Of a stretch of 38,162 nt of DNA, positions 1 to 8,607 are shown in pieces. Made by a program: the position numbers and the translations under genes. Location of the stretch: NCBI GenBank assembly GCA_030463445.1, contig JAQGFW010006275.1, forward strand, positions 1 through 38,162, given 5' to 3'. A model generated the notes under the pieces. That model saw only the letters and a program-made list of their open reading frames with translations, was not told the origin of the DNA and searched no databases. The DNA is from Euplotes aediculatus (lineage: Eukaryota > Ciliophora > Spirotrichea > Euplotida > Euplotidae). Positions within the stretch are counted from its first letter, which is position 1. Every line of letters starts with the position of its first letter.

Positions 1-693
1 AGTAGCCGAACATCCCGTATTTGTAACAGTCAAAGTATAAACTCCCGTATTGAGCGATGTTGCATTATTGATTGTAGGATTCTGCAAACTCGAAGAAAAG
101 CTATTCGGCCCAGTCCAAAGATAATCGCCACCGCCCGAAGCGGTCAGATTAATGGCATCGCTTTCACAAACTACACGGTTTGGGTTTATGGATATATTTG
201 GTAGCGGATTAACCGTTACGTTGGTTGTTTGAGTAGCCGAACAGCCCGTATTTGTAACAGTCAGAGTATAAACTCCTGCATCGAGCAAAGTTGAATTATT
301 TATATTAGGATTCTGCAAGCTCGAAGAAAAGCTATTCGGGCCATTCCAAAGATAATCGCCACCACCCGAAGCGGTCAGATTGATGGCATCGCCTACACAC
401 ACTACACGGTCGGGGTTTATTGTGATAGTTGGTAGCGGATTAACCGTTACGTTGGTTGTTTGGGTAGCCGAACATCCCGTATTGGTTACAGTCAAAGTAT
501 AAACTCCTGCATCGAGCGATGTTGCATTATTGATTGTCGGATTCTGCAAACTTGAAGAAAAGCTATTTGGTCCAGTCCAAAGATAATCGCCACCACCCGA
601 AGCGGTCAGATTAATGGCATCGCCCACACACACTACACGGTTAGGGTTTATTGTGGCATTTGGTGAGGCTGTTACAGATATATTGACGAGCAT
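1..693. repeat. Tandem array, three 231-bp units, inside the adhesin gene
   Basis: Units begin at 1, 232 and 463, each 231 bp (77 codons) and differing at only a few bases. For example, the block reading agtagccgaac at 1 recurs at 232 and, slightly changed, at 463. The period is a whole number of codons, so copy-number change keeps the frame. The array continues past the left edge, so the real copy number is unknown. Confidence 0.93.
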
Positions 694-2358
694 ATCTTTT
701 GTAACAACACCATCCGAAACTCGTATTGTAAAATTATCATTTCCTACAAAAGTACTGTTTGGTGTATAACTAAGCCCAACTGGATTTACTGTACTTCCGT
801 TTGTTGTTGATGTGTAATCAAAACCACCCAAAATTCCATTTAATGGATTCGATACAATACTCCACGTAAGATTTTGAGCATTATCAATATCGGTAATTCG
901 CAAAACATCATCCAAATCAATAGCCGATGAGCCTTGACAAATTGTTAAACTTTGTGGAGAAGTCAATACAAAACTTGGCTCATTGTTAATGATGTAAGTT
1001 TGCCCAGATGTAAATCCACTTGCAATCAAATTCCCTGAATTATCCGTGATTCCAGTTCCAGAATTTTTCAAATCCACCCGAATCGTCCCAGTTCCAGTAA
1101 TGTTGTTTACATTGATAGTATAAAAAAGTCCACCGAGTTGGGTAATACTGGCAATATTGCCACTGACGGTGCCAGTTGTTGCCAGTACAAAATCTGAAAT
1201 ATCAACACCCGTTACAGTTTCGGTAAAAGAAGCCCTAAATGCAACCGCCGATAGAGCGGTGATTTGAGCAGTAGGATTATTTCTTGAGATTCCAGAAATC
1301 GAAGGGCTAACATTATCGTATTGAATCGTGAAACTTGCGGGGTCTGCATTGGCATTTCCCGATAAATCATTATAAGTATTGGCATTAACTGCTACCGAAA
1401 TTGTCCCATTGGTTGATGGAATCAAGTCGGCGGTGTAAATTGACCCACTTCCCAAAAAATTATTGATACTACCATTTGTTACACTAATATCACCTACTCC
1501 AAGTCCAGTAATGTCTTCGGATGCCGTAAAAGTTAGCGGTATAGGATTTACATTTGTCGGGCTGGTGATTGTACTGGTGATATCTAATGTAGGCGGTGAT
1601 TTATCTATTGTATAAACCTCTCCTGTATTAAATGGTTCGTTAGATAAATTGGGGGTGAGACCCGTATCATTGGCTAAATTGAGCCTAATTGTACCATCCC
1701 CAGTGCCAGTATTGACTGTAACTGTCCAAGTCGTACCCGACCCAGTTACCGAACCAATCGAAGCTCCAGAGACTCCGGTAGTAGTCAAGTTGAAATTGCT
1801 GGCGGTAAGTCCAGTGATTGAAGCCGCAAAAGTAACGGTAAAAGAGACACTGTTGGCATTGGTGGGTGAACTTGCGGCTCGCACAATCGAATTGACTGTG
1901 GTGGCAGTAGCGGGTAAATATAGTAAAGTGATGTAAAGGGGGGCGTTAGTACCACCGCTGCCACAATTATTTCCAGATGCTTTTTCATTTAATTGAATTC
2001 GATACGACCCTCCCGTTGTAAAAGTATATTCGAGTTGAGACCTTGTACCGCCTGTACCGCAAAAATTATCATTGAATGCGAGCGGAGTAGTTGAGTTTGA
2101 AGGAAACAGCGTCATGTAGGTATCAAAAGGAGCATCACAAAAGTCAAATCTATATTGAGCCCCTGCTGGTACATTCGTAATCTCGTAATATTCTCCCCCC
2201 CACATAGTTTCGTAAAGAATACTTCGAGTATTAAGGGTTAGGTTACTTACATTACTGTTTGATGACCCTCCAAATGTCAGAGTACTATTAAAAGGGCATT
2301 GGGCTAAGCCCTCAAACCAAATCAAGATAAAAAAGAGAAAAAGGAGACTTTTTTTCAT
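1..2358 (-). CDS. Large secreted Ig-like repeat adhesin (N-terminal part, runs off the window)
   Basis: The minus-strand frame is open from an ATG at 2358 to base 1, giving 786 codons with no stop, so the C-terminus lies outside the window. A signal peptide of about 20 residues ends in G-L-A-Q. Next comes a Cys-containing region of about 150 residues rich in Gly, Ser, Thr and Asn. It is followed by bacterial Ig-like domains carrying the pattern S-P-T-N...TGL..GDI (roughly residues 150-450), then by a block repeated every 77 residues with the pattern NP-R-V-C-V-G-D-A-I-N-L-T-A-S-G-G. This is the usual build of Bacteroidota surface adhesins exported by T9SS, including SprB-like and PKD proteins. 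A C-terminal sorting domain is expected but cannot be seen. It is divergent from the fibre operon at 2648. The function as a surface adhesin is inferred. Confidence 0.85.
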   Translation of the reverse strand, partial: MKKSLLFLFFILIWFEGLAQCPFNSTLTFGGSSNSNVSNLTLNTRSILYETMWGGEYYEITNVPAGAQYRFDFCDAPFDTYMTLFPSNSTTPLAFNDNFCGTGGTRSQLEYTFTTGGSYRIQLNEKASGNNCGSGGTNAPLYITLLYLPATATTVNSIVRAASSPTNANSVSFTVTFAASITGLTASNFNLTTTGVSGASIGSVTGSGTTWTVTVNTGTGDGTIRLNLANDTGLTPNLSNEPFNTGEVYTIDKSPPTLDITSTITSPTNVNPIPLTFTASEDITGLGVGDISVTNGSINNFLGSGSIYTADLIPSTNGTISVAVNANTYNDLSGNANADPASFTIQYDNVSPSISGISRNNPTAQITALSAVAFRASFTETVTGVDISDFVLATTGTVSGNIASITQLGGLFYTINVNNITGTGTIRVDLKNSGTGITDNSGNLIASGFTSGQTYIINNEPSFVLTSPQSLTICQGSSAIDLDDVLRITDIDNAQNLTWSIVSNPLNGILGGFDYTSTTNGSTVNPVGLSYTPNSTFVGNDNFTIRVSDGVVTKDMLVNISVTASPNATINPNRVVCVGDAINLTASGGGDYLWTGPNSFSSSLQNPTINNATSLDAGVYTLTVTNTGCSATQTTNVTVNPLPTITINPDRVVCVGDAINLTASGGGDYLWNGPNSFSSSLQNPNINNSTLLDAGVYTLTVTNTGCSATQTTNVTVNPLPNISINPNRVVCESDAINLTASGGGDYLWTGPNSFSSSLQNPTINNATSLNTGVYTLTVTNTGCSAT

Positions 2359-2647
2359 GAAATTAAAGCTAAAATCGTTTTAAATTTCCGAAGTTAGCTT
2401 TCATTCATTTTTGAAACGTTACAACTTATCAAATGGTAGATTTGGAGAGCTTAATCGTCGCAAAAAGTTATCCGATGGTATAAAGTGCGTATAAATAGGG
2501 TTTGTGGCATTACATAAATGAAAATAAATGAATGCCGAATAATGATTTATTGAAGATATAAAATTCCCCATTTACACGATGTTTTGATGTTTTTTAGGTT
2601 TCTACCTTTGCCAAGAACATTTTGAAACCCTCAAAACATCAATTACC
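2359..2647. promoter_or_regulatory. Divergent intergenic region between adhesin and fibre operon
   Basis: This 289-bp AT-rich region separates the adhesin (-) from the fibre operon (+). The plus-strand side holds the promoter described at 2566-2610. A 10-bp inverted repeat, gatgttttga at 2578-2587 and tcaaaacatc at 2631-2640, brackets the expected transcription start. I see no convincing TAnnTTTG box for the adhesin. Confidence 0.55.
2566..2610 (+). promoter_or_regulatory. Promoter of the fibre operon with a 26-bp shared element
   Basis: A Bacteroidota-type -7 box, TACCTTTG, lies at 2603-2610, with TTTG at 2583-2586 (16 bp between). The 26 bp at 2566-2591 match 7571-7596, upstream of the LytTR gene, with two differences. 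The distance from this element to the -7 box is identical at both sites, so it may be a regulator site overlapping the -33 region. Confidence 0.65.
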
Positions 2648-3703
2648 ATGAAAAACATTTTAATATTTTTTGCTTCACTTTTTATTTCAATCGCTGCATC
2701 TGCTCAAATAGAAACCAACCCATCAGGAAATAATATACTCGGTAATCCTTTTACTGGAAGCATCAATGGAGCAAATAATAAACCGTTTTGGATTGGGGTT
2801 GGAGATTATGCCCATATTTATTTAGATAGTAGTACCCATCATAAAGTTGGTATTGGGACAGCAATTAGAGCTCCGTTCTTCAATAAAAGACACAATTTTC
2901 ATGCAAAATTTCATATCAGACATGCTGGCGGACCAAGTAATACCAATTTGGGTGCAGGTCCACATTTGTTGTTAGACGAAGCTACGGCAAGTTCTCCCGC
3001 TGTAATTAGATTCAGACAATCTACCACCACTTCTACGGGTTCGGGTGCGAGCTTAGACGAAACCTTGGTGCAAGGAGCGAGGTATTGGGATATTCGTGGG
3101 TATGCCAATAGTTCAAACCCAAGTTTTGAAGGGCTTGGTGATTATCTGAATTTTATCAATTCCAGTTCGGTTCATACGGAGCCTATTCTGAGCTTGCGTG
3201 GTTTCACGGGGCGTGTGGGTATAAATACCGAAAATCCTCAAAGTACCTTACACGTAATCGGCGATGGCAGATTTTCGCCGACTTCATCAGATGAAGTTAA
3301 AATTATCTTGGAAGGGGCTGCAGTTGGTGAAGAAGCTAAAATAACTTACGATGGAAGTTCTAAAACAATGACATTGGAAACAGATAATAATATTCAAGGA
3401 CTAAAAATTGATGATGGTTATGTAACAATCGGTTCGCATTCGCACGCCCCCGCCATAAAAACATGGTTTAATACAGTTACTTTATCTGGTTCATCGGGTA
3501 TCGTAACCACGCTCACCATGCCAGCCCCACAAGATGAAATTTTATCTGTGAACATCATGTATAATCAAAACAATAATAATGTTTCAGAACTAACAAACTG
3601 GGTGATAGATAATACCCTTTTGCGGATTGAGAATACAGAACCCGGTGCAGTCGGCAAAAACGTTAGGGTTTTTGTAACTTATCGTTTACCGGTTGCTCAT
3701 TGA
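2648..3703 (+). CDS. Secreted fibre-like protein
   Basis: A protein of 351 residues with a signal peptide ending S-A-S-A-Q near residue 20. The middle carries G-I-G-T and V-G-I-N-T-E-N-P-Q-S-T-L-H-V-I-G motifs, which are typical of tail-fibre-like and S74-associated proteins of Bacteroidota. The rest is rich in beta-prone Gly, Ser, Thr and Asn. No catalytic motif is visible. It is followed after 29 bp by the YadA/S74 protein, so the two probably form an operon. The last 110 residues (T-L-S-G-S-S-G onward) resemble a small beta-sandwich, but I do not recognise a family. A surface or extracellular filament role is inferred from composition and neighbour. Confidence 0.75.
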   Translation: MKNILIFFASLFISIAASAQIETNPSGNNILGNPFTGSINGANNKPFWIGVGDYAHIYLDSSTHHKVGIGTAIRAPFFNKRHNFHAKFHIRHAGGPSNTNLGAGPHLLLDEATASSPAVIRFRQSTTTSTGSGASLDETLVQGARYWDIRGYANSSNPSFEGLGDYLNFINSSSVHTEPILSLRGFTGRVGINTENPQSTLHVIGDGRFSPTSSDEVKIILEGAAVGEEAKITYDGSSKTMTLETDNNIQGLKIDDGYVTIGSHSHAPAIKTWFNTVTLSGSSGIVTTLTMPAPQDEILSVNIMYNQNNNNVSELTNWVIDNTLLRIENTEPGAVGKNVRVFVTYRLPVAH

Positions 3704-3732
3704 TTCTGATTACTATAAATATAAATTTTACA

Positions 3733-5613
3733 ATGAAAAAAATAGCTTTCTTTTTTGCTCTTGCTTTAATTGGTAATCAAAGCTTAGCTCAAATTTTTGT
3801 ACAAAGGCACTCCGACGAAGCCATTACAATCACTCCCAGAGGTGTCCAAAGTACGTTTTCGGCTGTCTTAGATAGTAGTAATACTGCTTTGGGGAGTAAT
3901 TCTTTGAAAAGTTCAAGTGTGATTGCTCTTGCAAATACCGCCATTGGATTTGGGGCATTGAGAAGCAATGTAGCCAATCAAAATAGCACGGCGGTGGGCT
4001 ACCAAGCAATGTATAACGCTGACAATAGAGCAACCAGTAGCTCCACTTTCAATACAGCTCTGGGGTATTCGGCACTTTATGGTAGTAATAATCCTGCTGA
4101 TAATACAGGAACAAATAATACTGCCATTGGAGCTTCGACTATTGCGAGAAATTCATCTGGCTCTCAAAATACAGCCGTTGGGTCGTCGGCAATGTTGTCC
4201 AATTCGACAGGTAGTTTTAATACCGCCAACGGCACTTCAAGCCTTTTTTCAAATACTACTGGCAGCTTTAACATAGCAGTTGGGTCGGGGGCTTTATCAC
4301 AGAATACCATTGGCAATAATAATACAGCTATCGGTTATAATTCGCTGTTATCTAACGTAGCGAGTAACCGTAGTACAAGTATTGGTTTTTCTTCAATGGA
4401 ATTTGTCAGTAATCGTTCCTACAATTTTGACACTTATAATACGGCTGTAGGTGCATACTCGCTCCGAGGCAGCTCAGACCCTGCGGCTAATACCGGACGA
4501 TATAATACAGCTATTGGAGATGCAGCAATGGAGTTCACAACAAGCGGAAGTTACAACACAGCACTTGGAGTAGCCTCTTTGAACCGTAATACTACAGGAA
4601 CTTCTAATGTAGCATTGGGTTCCCACGCTTTATTTACGAATAAGGAAGGTTATGAAAATACGGCAGTAGGAGATGAGGCATTATTTTTTAATACAAGAAA
4701 TAGTGGTTCCACAGCTATTGGTTACAATTCAATGAGGTATGCTAATAATCAGAGCACAATAGATTTAGTGACATATAATACAGCAGTTGGTTATAATTCC
4801 TTAAAAGGTGTTACTACGCCTCAAATCAATACTGGCTTGTATAATACTGCCATTGGTGGTCTTTCCTTATCAAATAATTCCAGTGGTAGTTCAAATACCG
4901 CAGTAGGTACTTCAAGTCTTACGAATAATTCCACTGGAAGCCGAAACACTGCCGTCGGAGATTCTACTATGTTCAATAACACCATTGGTAATAATAATAC
5001 ATTTGTTGGCTATCAGGCGGGTTTTAGTAATACAACAGGTAGCGGGAATGTACTGATTGGCTATAAGGCAGGCTATAATGGTACTACTGGAAGCGATAAT
5101 TTGGTGATAGAAAACTCCGATGCCTCAGACCCACTCATCAGAGGAAGTTTTTCGCAGAATAAAGTTGGAATCAACAGAACTTTTGCGGATTTAAACAGCA
5201 GAAACGAGGCGTTTCAAGTGGTTGGCGAGGCCTTCAAAACCGCTGGTACGGGCAATTGGATTATTCCATCGGATAGGCGATTGAAAGAAAATATCGTTTA
5301 TCTTGATTCTCAGCAAATGCTCGATAAAGTATTGAAAATGAAAGGAGTAAGCTATAATTGGATAGATAAATCACGAGGAACTGACAAGGTTTTTGGTTTC
5401 ATTGCCCAAGACCTCCAAACCGTTTTCCCAGAAAACGTAAAGACCGATAAAGAAGGTTATCTGTCGGCATCTTACGGAGCTTATGACCCCATGATTATTG
5501 AATCAATCAAAGCACTGAAAGAACTCATAGACGACCAACGCCAAGAGATTACCAACCTAAAATTGAGATTGGCTAAAACCGAAAATTTAGAAGCCGCAAA
5601 ATCGGATAAATAA
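3733..5613 (+). CDS. Secreted YadA-head-like repeat protein with C-terminal S74 chaperone
   Basis: I use the ATG at 3733 (626 residues) rather than an in-frame TTG at 3700, because it starts directly with a signal peptide ending S-L-A-Q. Residues about 40-480 are short repeats of the type N-T-A-I-G..A-L and G-S-x-N-T-A-V-G, like YadA/trimeric-autotransporter head repeats that build a left-handed beta-roll. From about residue 510 the motif S-D-R-R-L-K-E-N opens a Peptidase_S74 intramolecular chaperone domain (A-Q-D-L-Q follows), ending in a coiled coil. In known S74 proteins this domain trimerises the fibre and then cleaves itself off. No membrane anchor or T9SS sorting domain is seen, so how it reaches the surface is unclear. 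It ends 5 bp from the stop of the convergent sensor kinase. Confidence 0.88.
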   Translation: MKKIAFFFALALIGNQSLAQIFVQRHSDEAITITPRGVQSTFSAVLDSSNTALGSNSLKSSSVIALANTAIGFGALRSNVANQNSTAVGYQAMYNADNRATSSSTFNTALGYSALYGSNNPADNTGTNNTAIGASTIARNSSGSQNTAVGSSAMLSNSTGSFNTANGTSSLFSNTTGSFNIAVGSGALSQNTIGNNNTAIGYNSLLSNVASNRSTSIGFSSMEFVSNRSYNFDTYNTAVGAYSLRGSSDPAANTGRYNTAIGDAAMEFTTSGSYNTALGVASLNRNTTGTSNVALGSHALFTNKEGYENTAVGDEALFFNTRNSGSTAIGYNSMRYANNQSTIDLVTYNTAVGYNSLKGVTTPQINTGLYNTAIGGLSLSNNSSGSSNTAVGTSSLTNNSTGSRNTAVGDSTMFNNTIGNNNTFVGYQAGFSNTTGSGNVLIGYKAGYNGTTGSDNLVIENSDASDPLIRGSFSQNKVGINRTFADLNSRNEAFQVVGEAFKTAGTGNWIIPSDRRLKENIVYLDSQQMLDKVLKMKGVSYNWIDKSRGTDKVFGFIAQDLQTVFPENVKTDKEGYLSASYGAYDPMIIESIKALKELIDDQRQEITNLKLRLAKTENLEAAKSDK

Positions 5614-5618
5614 AGCAA

Positions 5619-7469
5619 CTATTTTTTTAGAGAAAATACAAACTCACTGCCTTTGCCCGATTGGCTCGAAAAAGTAATTTTTCCGCCCAGTTCATCGGCA
5701 ATGCGTTTTACGATACTCAACCCCAACCCCGTAGAGGCTTCGCCAGCGGTCGGTTGGGTTGATGTTTTTCCGTATTTGCTAAATAAATTCGGTTGTTCGT
5801 TTTCTGCAATTCCGACTCCAAAATCTTGTACTTTTATCAAAATATTGTTTGATTTTTCTTCTAAAAATACATTCACGACCGATTCTCGATACGAAAACTT
5901 TAAGGCATTTGAAATCAGATTTTCGATGGCTCGACGGAGCAAAATTGGGTCAGTCAGTAAACTTAAATTGGGAGATGATTCTTCAAAATTGATTTTAATT
6001 TGCTTACCGTTGGCGGCTGGTTCAAAATCGGCAATGAGTTCTTTGAGCAGTTCCGAAAGGTTGGTTTGTTGTAACTCAACTTGGTGAGAGTTGATGTCTA
6101 TTTTCTCAATATCCAGGATATTGTTGATGAGGTTTTGCCCATAAACCACCGTTTTTTCAATCATTTCGGTAGCTTCTGCCACTTTCATCGGCGATTTATT
6201 GAGGTTTTCTTGCAGTGTTTTATTCCATAAACCAATCGTATTAAACGGACTCCTCAAATCGTGCGAAACGATGCTTATCAAATTATTTTTTTCGATATTC
6301 AATTCGGTCAATTTATCTTTTTGTTGTGTAATTAATTCATTTTGATTTGCCAATTGGGCGTTTTTCTTACGGTTTTTTCGGAGAGCAAAGCCAATGACAA
6401 TTGCTAAAAGTGCAAACAAAACAGACGCAATTATTGTAAACCATTGTTTGATTTTTTCGTTTTCTAATTGACTCGAAAGCAATTTGTTTTCTTTCTCACG
6501 TTCGTCTGCATTATATTTTTCTTGGAGTTCGCTTATTTTTTCGTTTGTTTCTAAATTTATAATTTTCTCTTTGTATTCAGCAGCTTTTTTAAAGTTTTCG
6601 ATTGCAGATTTATAATTTTCAAGTTTTACCTGTACTTCAGCTAAACCATTATAGCTTTCAAAAAGCTTTTGGTTTGAGTCTAATTTTTTTGCTAACAACA
6701 ATGATTTTTCAATTATTTTTTCTGATTCAATATACTTGCCTTGAGCAAACTTCAATCCTGATAGATTATTCAGATTTGACCACACATCTGCATCTCTATT
6801 TTTATTTTTCAGAAAAGATAAATTTTCATTGATAAATTTTTCTGCTTCGTCGTATCTTTTCAATCTTACCAATAAGGCAGTCATATTAATCTTTTGATTT
6901 GCAATAGCCAACGAATCTTTTGCCTCAATTTTTATTTGCAATGATTTATCATACATCAAAAAAGCACTGTCATTTTTATTTTGTCTTTTATAAACAATTC
7001 CAAGATTATTGTAGAAAGTTGAAATACGTAGCGGATTAGATTTTGCAATAATTTGTTGAGAAATGGCTGATTTTAATACACTTTTTGCTTTTTCGAGTTG
7101 ATTTGTCTGGATGTAGCAAGTCGCAATCCCGTTCATTGCCATATACTTAAACTTCTCCTGATTATATTTTTCAGCATCTTTCTGCAAGACAAAATAAGCA
7201 TCAACTGCTTTATCGTGCATACCCTCAAATTCATAATACCATCCTATAAAACGCCCATATTGGAGTAACCCCTCGACATAATTTATTTTTGTAGATAGGT
7301 CTTTAATTTGGTTGGCAAGAAACAAAAGAGAGTCAGTTTTTGCTTCATCAATATACATTGCTTTCAATACCAATTTATTGATTTTGGCAGTATCTTGACT
7401 GAAATTTTGGGCAAAAACAGAATGAGAGAATATTAAAATGGGGAGTAACAGTGCAAGTTTCTTTGTCAT
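5619..7469 (-). CDS. TPR-containing membrane sensor histidine kinase
   Basis: A protein of 616 residues. It has a signal peptide (ending V-F-A-Q), a periplasmic region of about 300 residues with TPR-like helical pairs (for example Y-N-N-L-G-I-V-Y), a coiled coil, and one membrane segment near residue 345 (W-F-T-I-I-A-S-V-L). A second coiled coil precedes a HisKA domain with the phosphoacceptor in S-H-D-L-R-S-P-F-N (His403). The C-terminal HATPase has the N box (N-L-I-S-N-A-L-K), D-F-G-V-G-I and G-L-G-L-S-I-V-K. It is an orphan kinase: there is no response regulator in the same operon. The divergent LytTR gene (7634) and the nearby NarL regulator (7957-8586) are possible partners, but this is inference. 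Confidence 0.92.
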   Translation of the reverse strand: MTKKLALLLPILIFSHSVFAQNFSQDTAKINKLVLKAMYIDEAKTDSLLFLANQIKDLSTKINYVEGLLQYGRFIGWYYEFEGMHDKAVDAYFVLQKDAEKYNQEKFKYMAMNGIATCYIQTNQLEKAKSVLKSAISQQIIAKSNPLRISTFYNNLGIVYKRQNKNDSAFLMYDKSLQIKIEAKDSLAIANQKINMTALLVRLKRYDEAEKFINENLSFLKNKNRDADVWSNLNNLSGLKFAQGKYIESEKIIEKSLLLAKKLDSNQKLFESYNGLAEVQVKLENYKSAIENFKKAAEYKEKIINLETNEKISELQEKYNADEREKENKLLSSQLENEKIKQWFTIIASVLFALLAIVIGFALRKNRKKNAQLANQNELITQQKDKLTELNIEKNNLISIVSHDLRSPFNTIGLWNKTLQENLNKSPMKVAEATEMIEKTVVYGQNLINNILDIEKIDINSHQVELQQTNLSELLKELIADFEPAANGKQIKINFEESSPNLSLLTDPILLRRAIENLISNALKFSYRESVVNVFLEEKSNNILIKVQDFGVGIAENEQPNLFSKYGKTSTQPTAGEASTGLGLSIVKRIADELGGKITFSSQSGKGSEFVFSLKK

Positions 7470-7570
7470 GTTTCTTCTTGGTATGTATAACTTGGGGTAA
7501 ATAGATATTCTGAATAATTCTCAATTTAGTAAAAAACATGTAATCAGCAATTACAACATCCCCAAAAAAT

Positions 7571-7615
7571 CCCTATTTACATGATGTTTTGATGTTAATA
7601 GATTTTCAAACTTTG
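7571..7615 (+). promoter_or_regulatory. Promoter of the LytTR gene with the shared 26-bp element
   Basis: The 26 bp at 7571-7596 repeat the element at 2566-2591 with two differences. TTTG at 7588-7591 and a box reading AAACTTTG at 7608-7615 (one mismatch from TAnnTTTG) have the same 16-bp spacing as in the fibre operon promoter. The repeated hexamer gatgtt occurs twice in each copy. Autoregulation by the LytTR protein is an inference. Confidence 0.6.
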
Positions 7616-7633
7616 TTAAAAATTTAGCAAAGC

Positions 7634-7960
7634 ATGAAAACCTATAAAAACCTTCACCCAAATAGCAAAATTGATATTAGTCTCGAAGACGTTGTCCGCA
7701 TCGAAGCCGATATTAATTACAGTCATTTAATTCTTGCGACTGGTCAGAGAGTCATTCTTGCTCGTACACTCAAAGCCTATGAGAAAGATTTGTCGTTCCC
7801 TTTTTTGAGGGTCAATAAATCATTTATTATAAATGTAAATTTCTTAGACGAAATGCCCATTTTAGATAAAAAAGTGATGATGAAAGACGGAAAAATAATT
7901 CCGATTTCGAGAAGAAGGGTTGAGCGAGTCGAGAAGGCAATTGCATTGAAATTGGCTTAA
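7634..7960 (+). CDS. Stand-alone LytTR DNA-binding protein
   Basis: A protein of 108 residues consisting almost only of a LytTR domain, with the family pattern D-V-V-R-I-E-A-D-x-N-Y, then F-L-R-V-N-K-S-F-I-I-N and I-P-I-S-R-R-R near the end. There is no receiver domain, so it is not a classical two-component regulator. LytTR domains bind DNA as pairs of direct repeats and usually activate extracellular or surface traits. It is divergent from the TPR sensor kinase and its stop overlaps that of the convergent NarL-type regulator. Its upstream region shares a 26-bp element with the fibre operon, which suggests that it controls that operon. Confidence 0.88.
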   Translation: MKTYKNLHPNSKIDISLEDVVRIEADINYSHLILATGQRVILARTLKAYEKDLSFPFLRVNKSFIINVNFLDEMPILDKKVMMKDGKIIPISRRRVERVEKAIALKLA

Positions 7961-8586
7961 ATCAACTTGTGTTGAACAGCCAACTTGACCAGCCCAACGA
8001 TATTATCTACGCCCAATTTTATCATAATGTTTTTTCGGTGAGAATCAATCGTACTGACGCTTACGAATAGTTTTTCGGCAATTTGCGAAGAAGAATATTC
8101 TTGTGCAATGAGTTTCAGTACCTCAATTTCTCTCGAACTTAAAATGGCAAGTGCTTTATTTTCGGGAAAAGTAACGGTATTGATTTCGTCTTTGTGGCTG
8201 TATCTGTCGCCAAAAAAAGGTTTGCCTTCATGCACAGAATTAATAGCCTCTTTCAAGATTTCGATGGGCGAATCTTTGAGTAAATACCCTTCAAAACCGA
8301 TTTCTGAAAGTTTATTGAAATACCGATTGCCCCTAACGAGTGTCAAATAAATGATTCTCAAATTGGGTTGTTTCTCTCTAATTTTGGTGAGCAATTCTTC
8401 TGGTTCAATATCGGGTAGTTGTAAATCAAGCAACAAAATATCAACATCATTCAAAGGCAATGATGTTAATAAACTACTGCCGTTCAAAAACGTAGAAACT
8501 ACTTGATAATCAGTGTTTTGAAGAAGTAAGCCTTCTAAGCCTTTTAGGAAAATCTCATGGTCATCTACTATTGCAATTTTTATCAT
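7957..8586 (-). CDS. NarL/FixJ-type (LuxR) response regulator
   Basis: A protein of 209 residues: receiver domain with D8-D9 and phosphoacceptor D54 (L-L-L-D-L-Q-L-P), conserved Lys in L-L-K-D-S-P, then a LuxR-type helix-turn-helix with L-S-S-R-E-I-E-V-L-K-L-I-A and S-T-I-D-S-H-R-K-N. It lies 21 bp downstream of the CPBP protease gene on the same strand, so the two are probably cotranscribed. Its partner kinase is not obvious: NarL regulators usually pair with HisKA_3 kinases, and the nearby kinase is of the HisKA type. The stop codon overlaps that of the convergent LytTR gene. Confidence 0.93.
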   Translation of the reverse strand: MIKIAIVDDHEIFLKGLEGLLLQNTDYQVVSTFLNGSSLLTSLPLNDVDILLLDLQLPDIEPEELLTKIREKQPNLRIIYLTLVRGNRYFNKLSEIGFEGYLLKDSPIEILKEAINSVHEGKPFFGDRYSHKDEINTVTFPENKALAILSSREIEVLKLIAQEYSSSQIAEKLFVSVSTIDSHRKNIMIKLGVDNIVGLVKLAVQHKLI

Positions 8587-8607
8587 TTTTCACTCAAAAG
8601 TTTTATT

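Noticed and set aside
1-693. Possible CRISPR array
   Set aside because: Units are 231 bp, code in frame for Ig-like repeats and have no short repeat-spacer pattern.
1649-1936. Plus-strand open frame of 95 codons inside the adhesin region
   Set aside because: It is antisense to the continuous minus-strand adhesin frame, has no signal or start context, and its composition mirrors the repeats on the other strand.
2648-5613. Prophage tail fibre cluster
   Set aside because: S74 and fibre motifs resemble phage proteins, but both genes have signal peptides and no other phage genes occur in the window.
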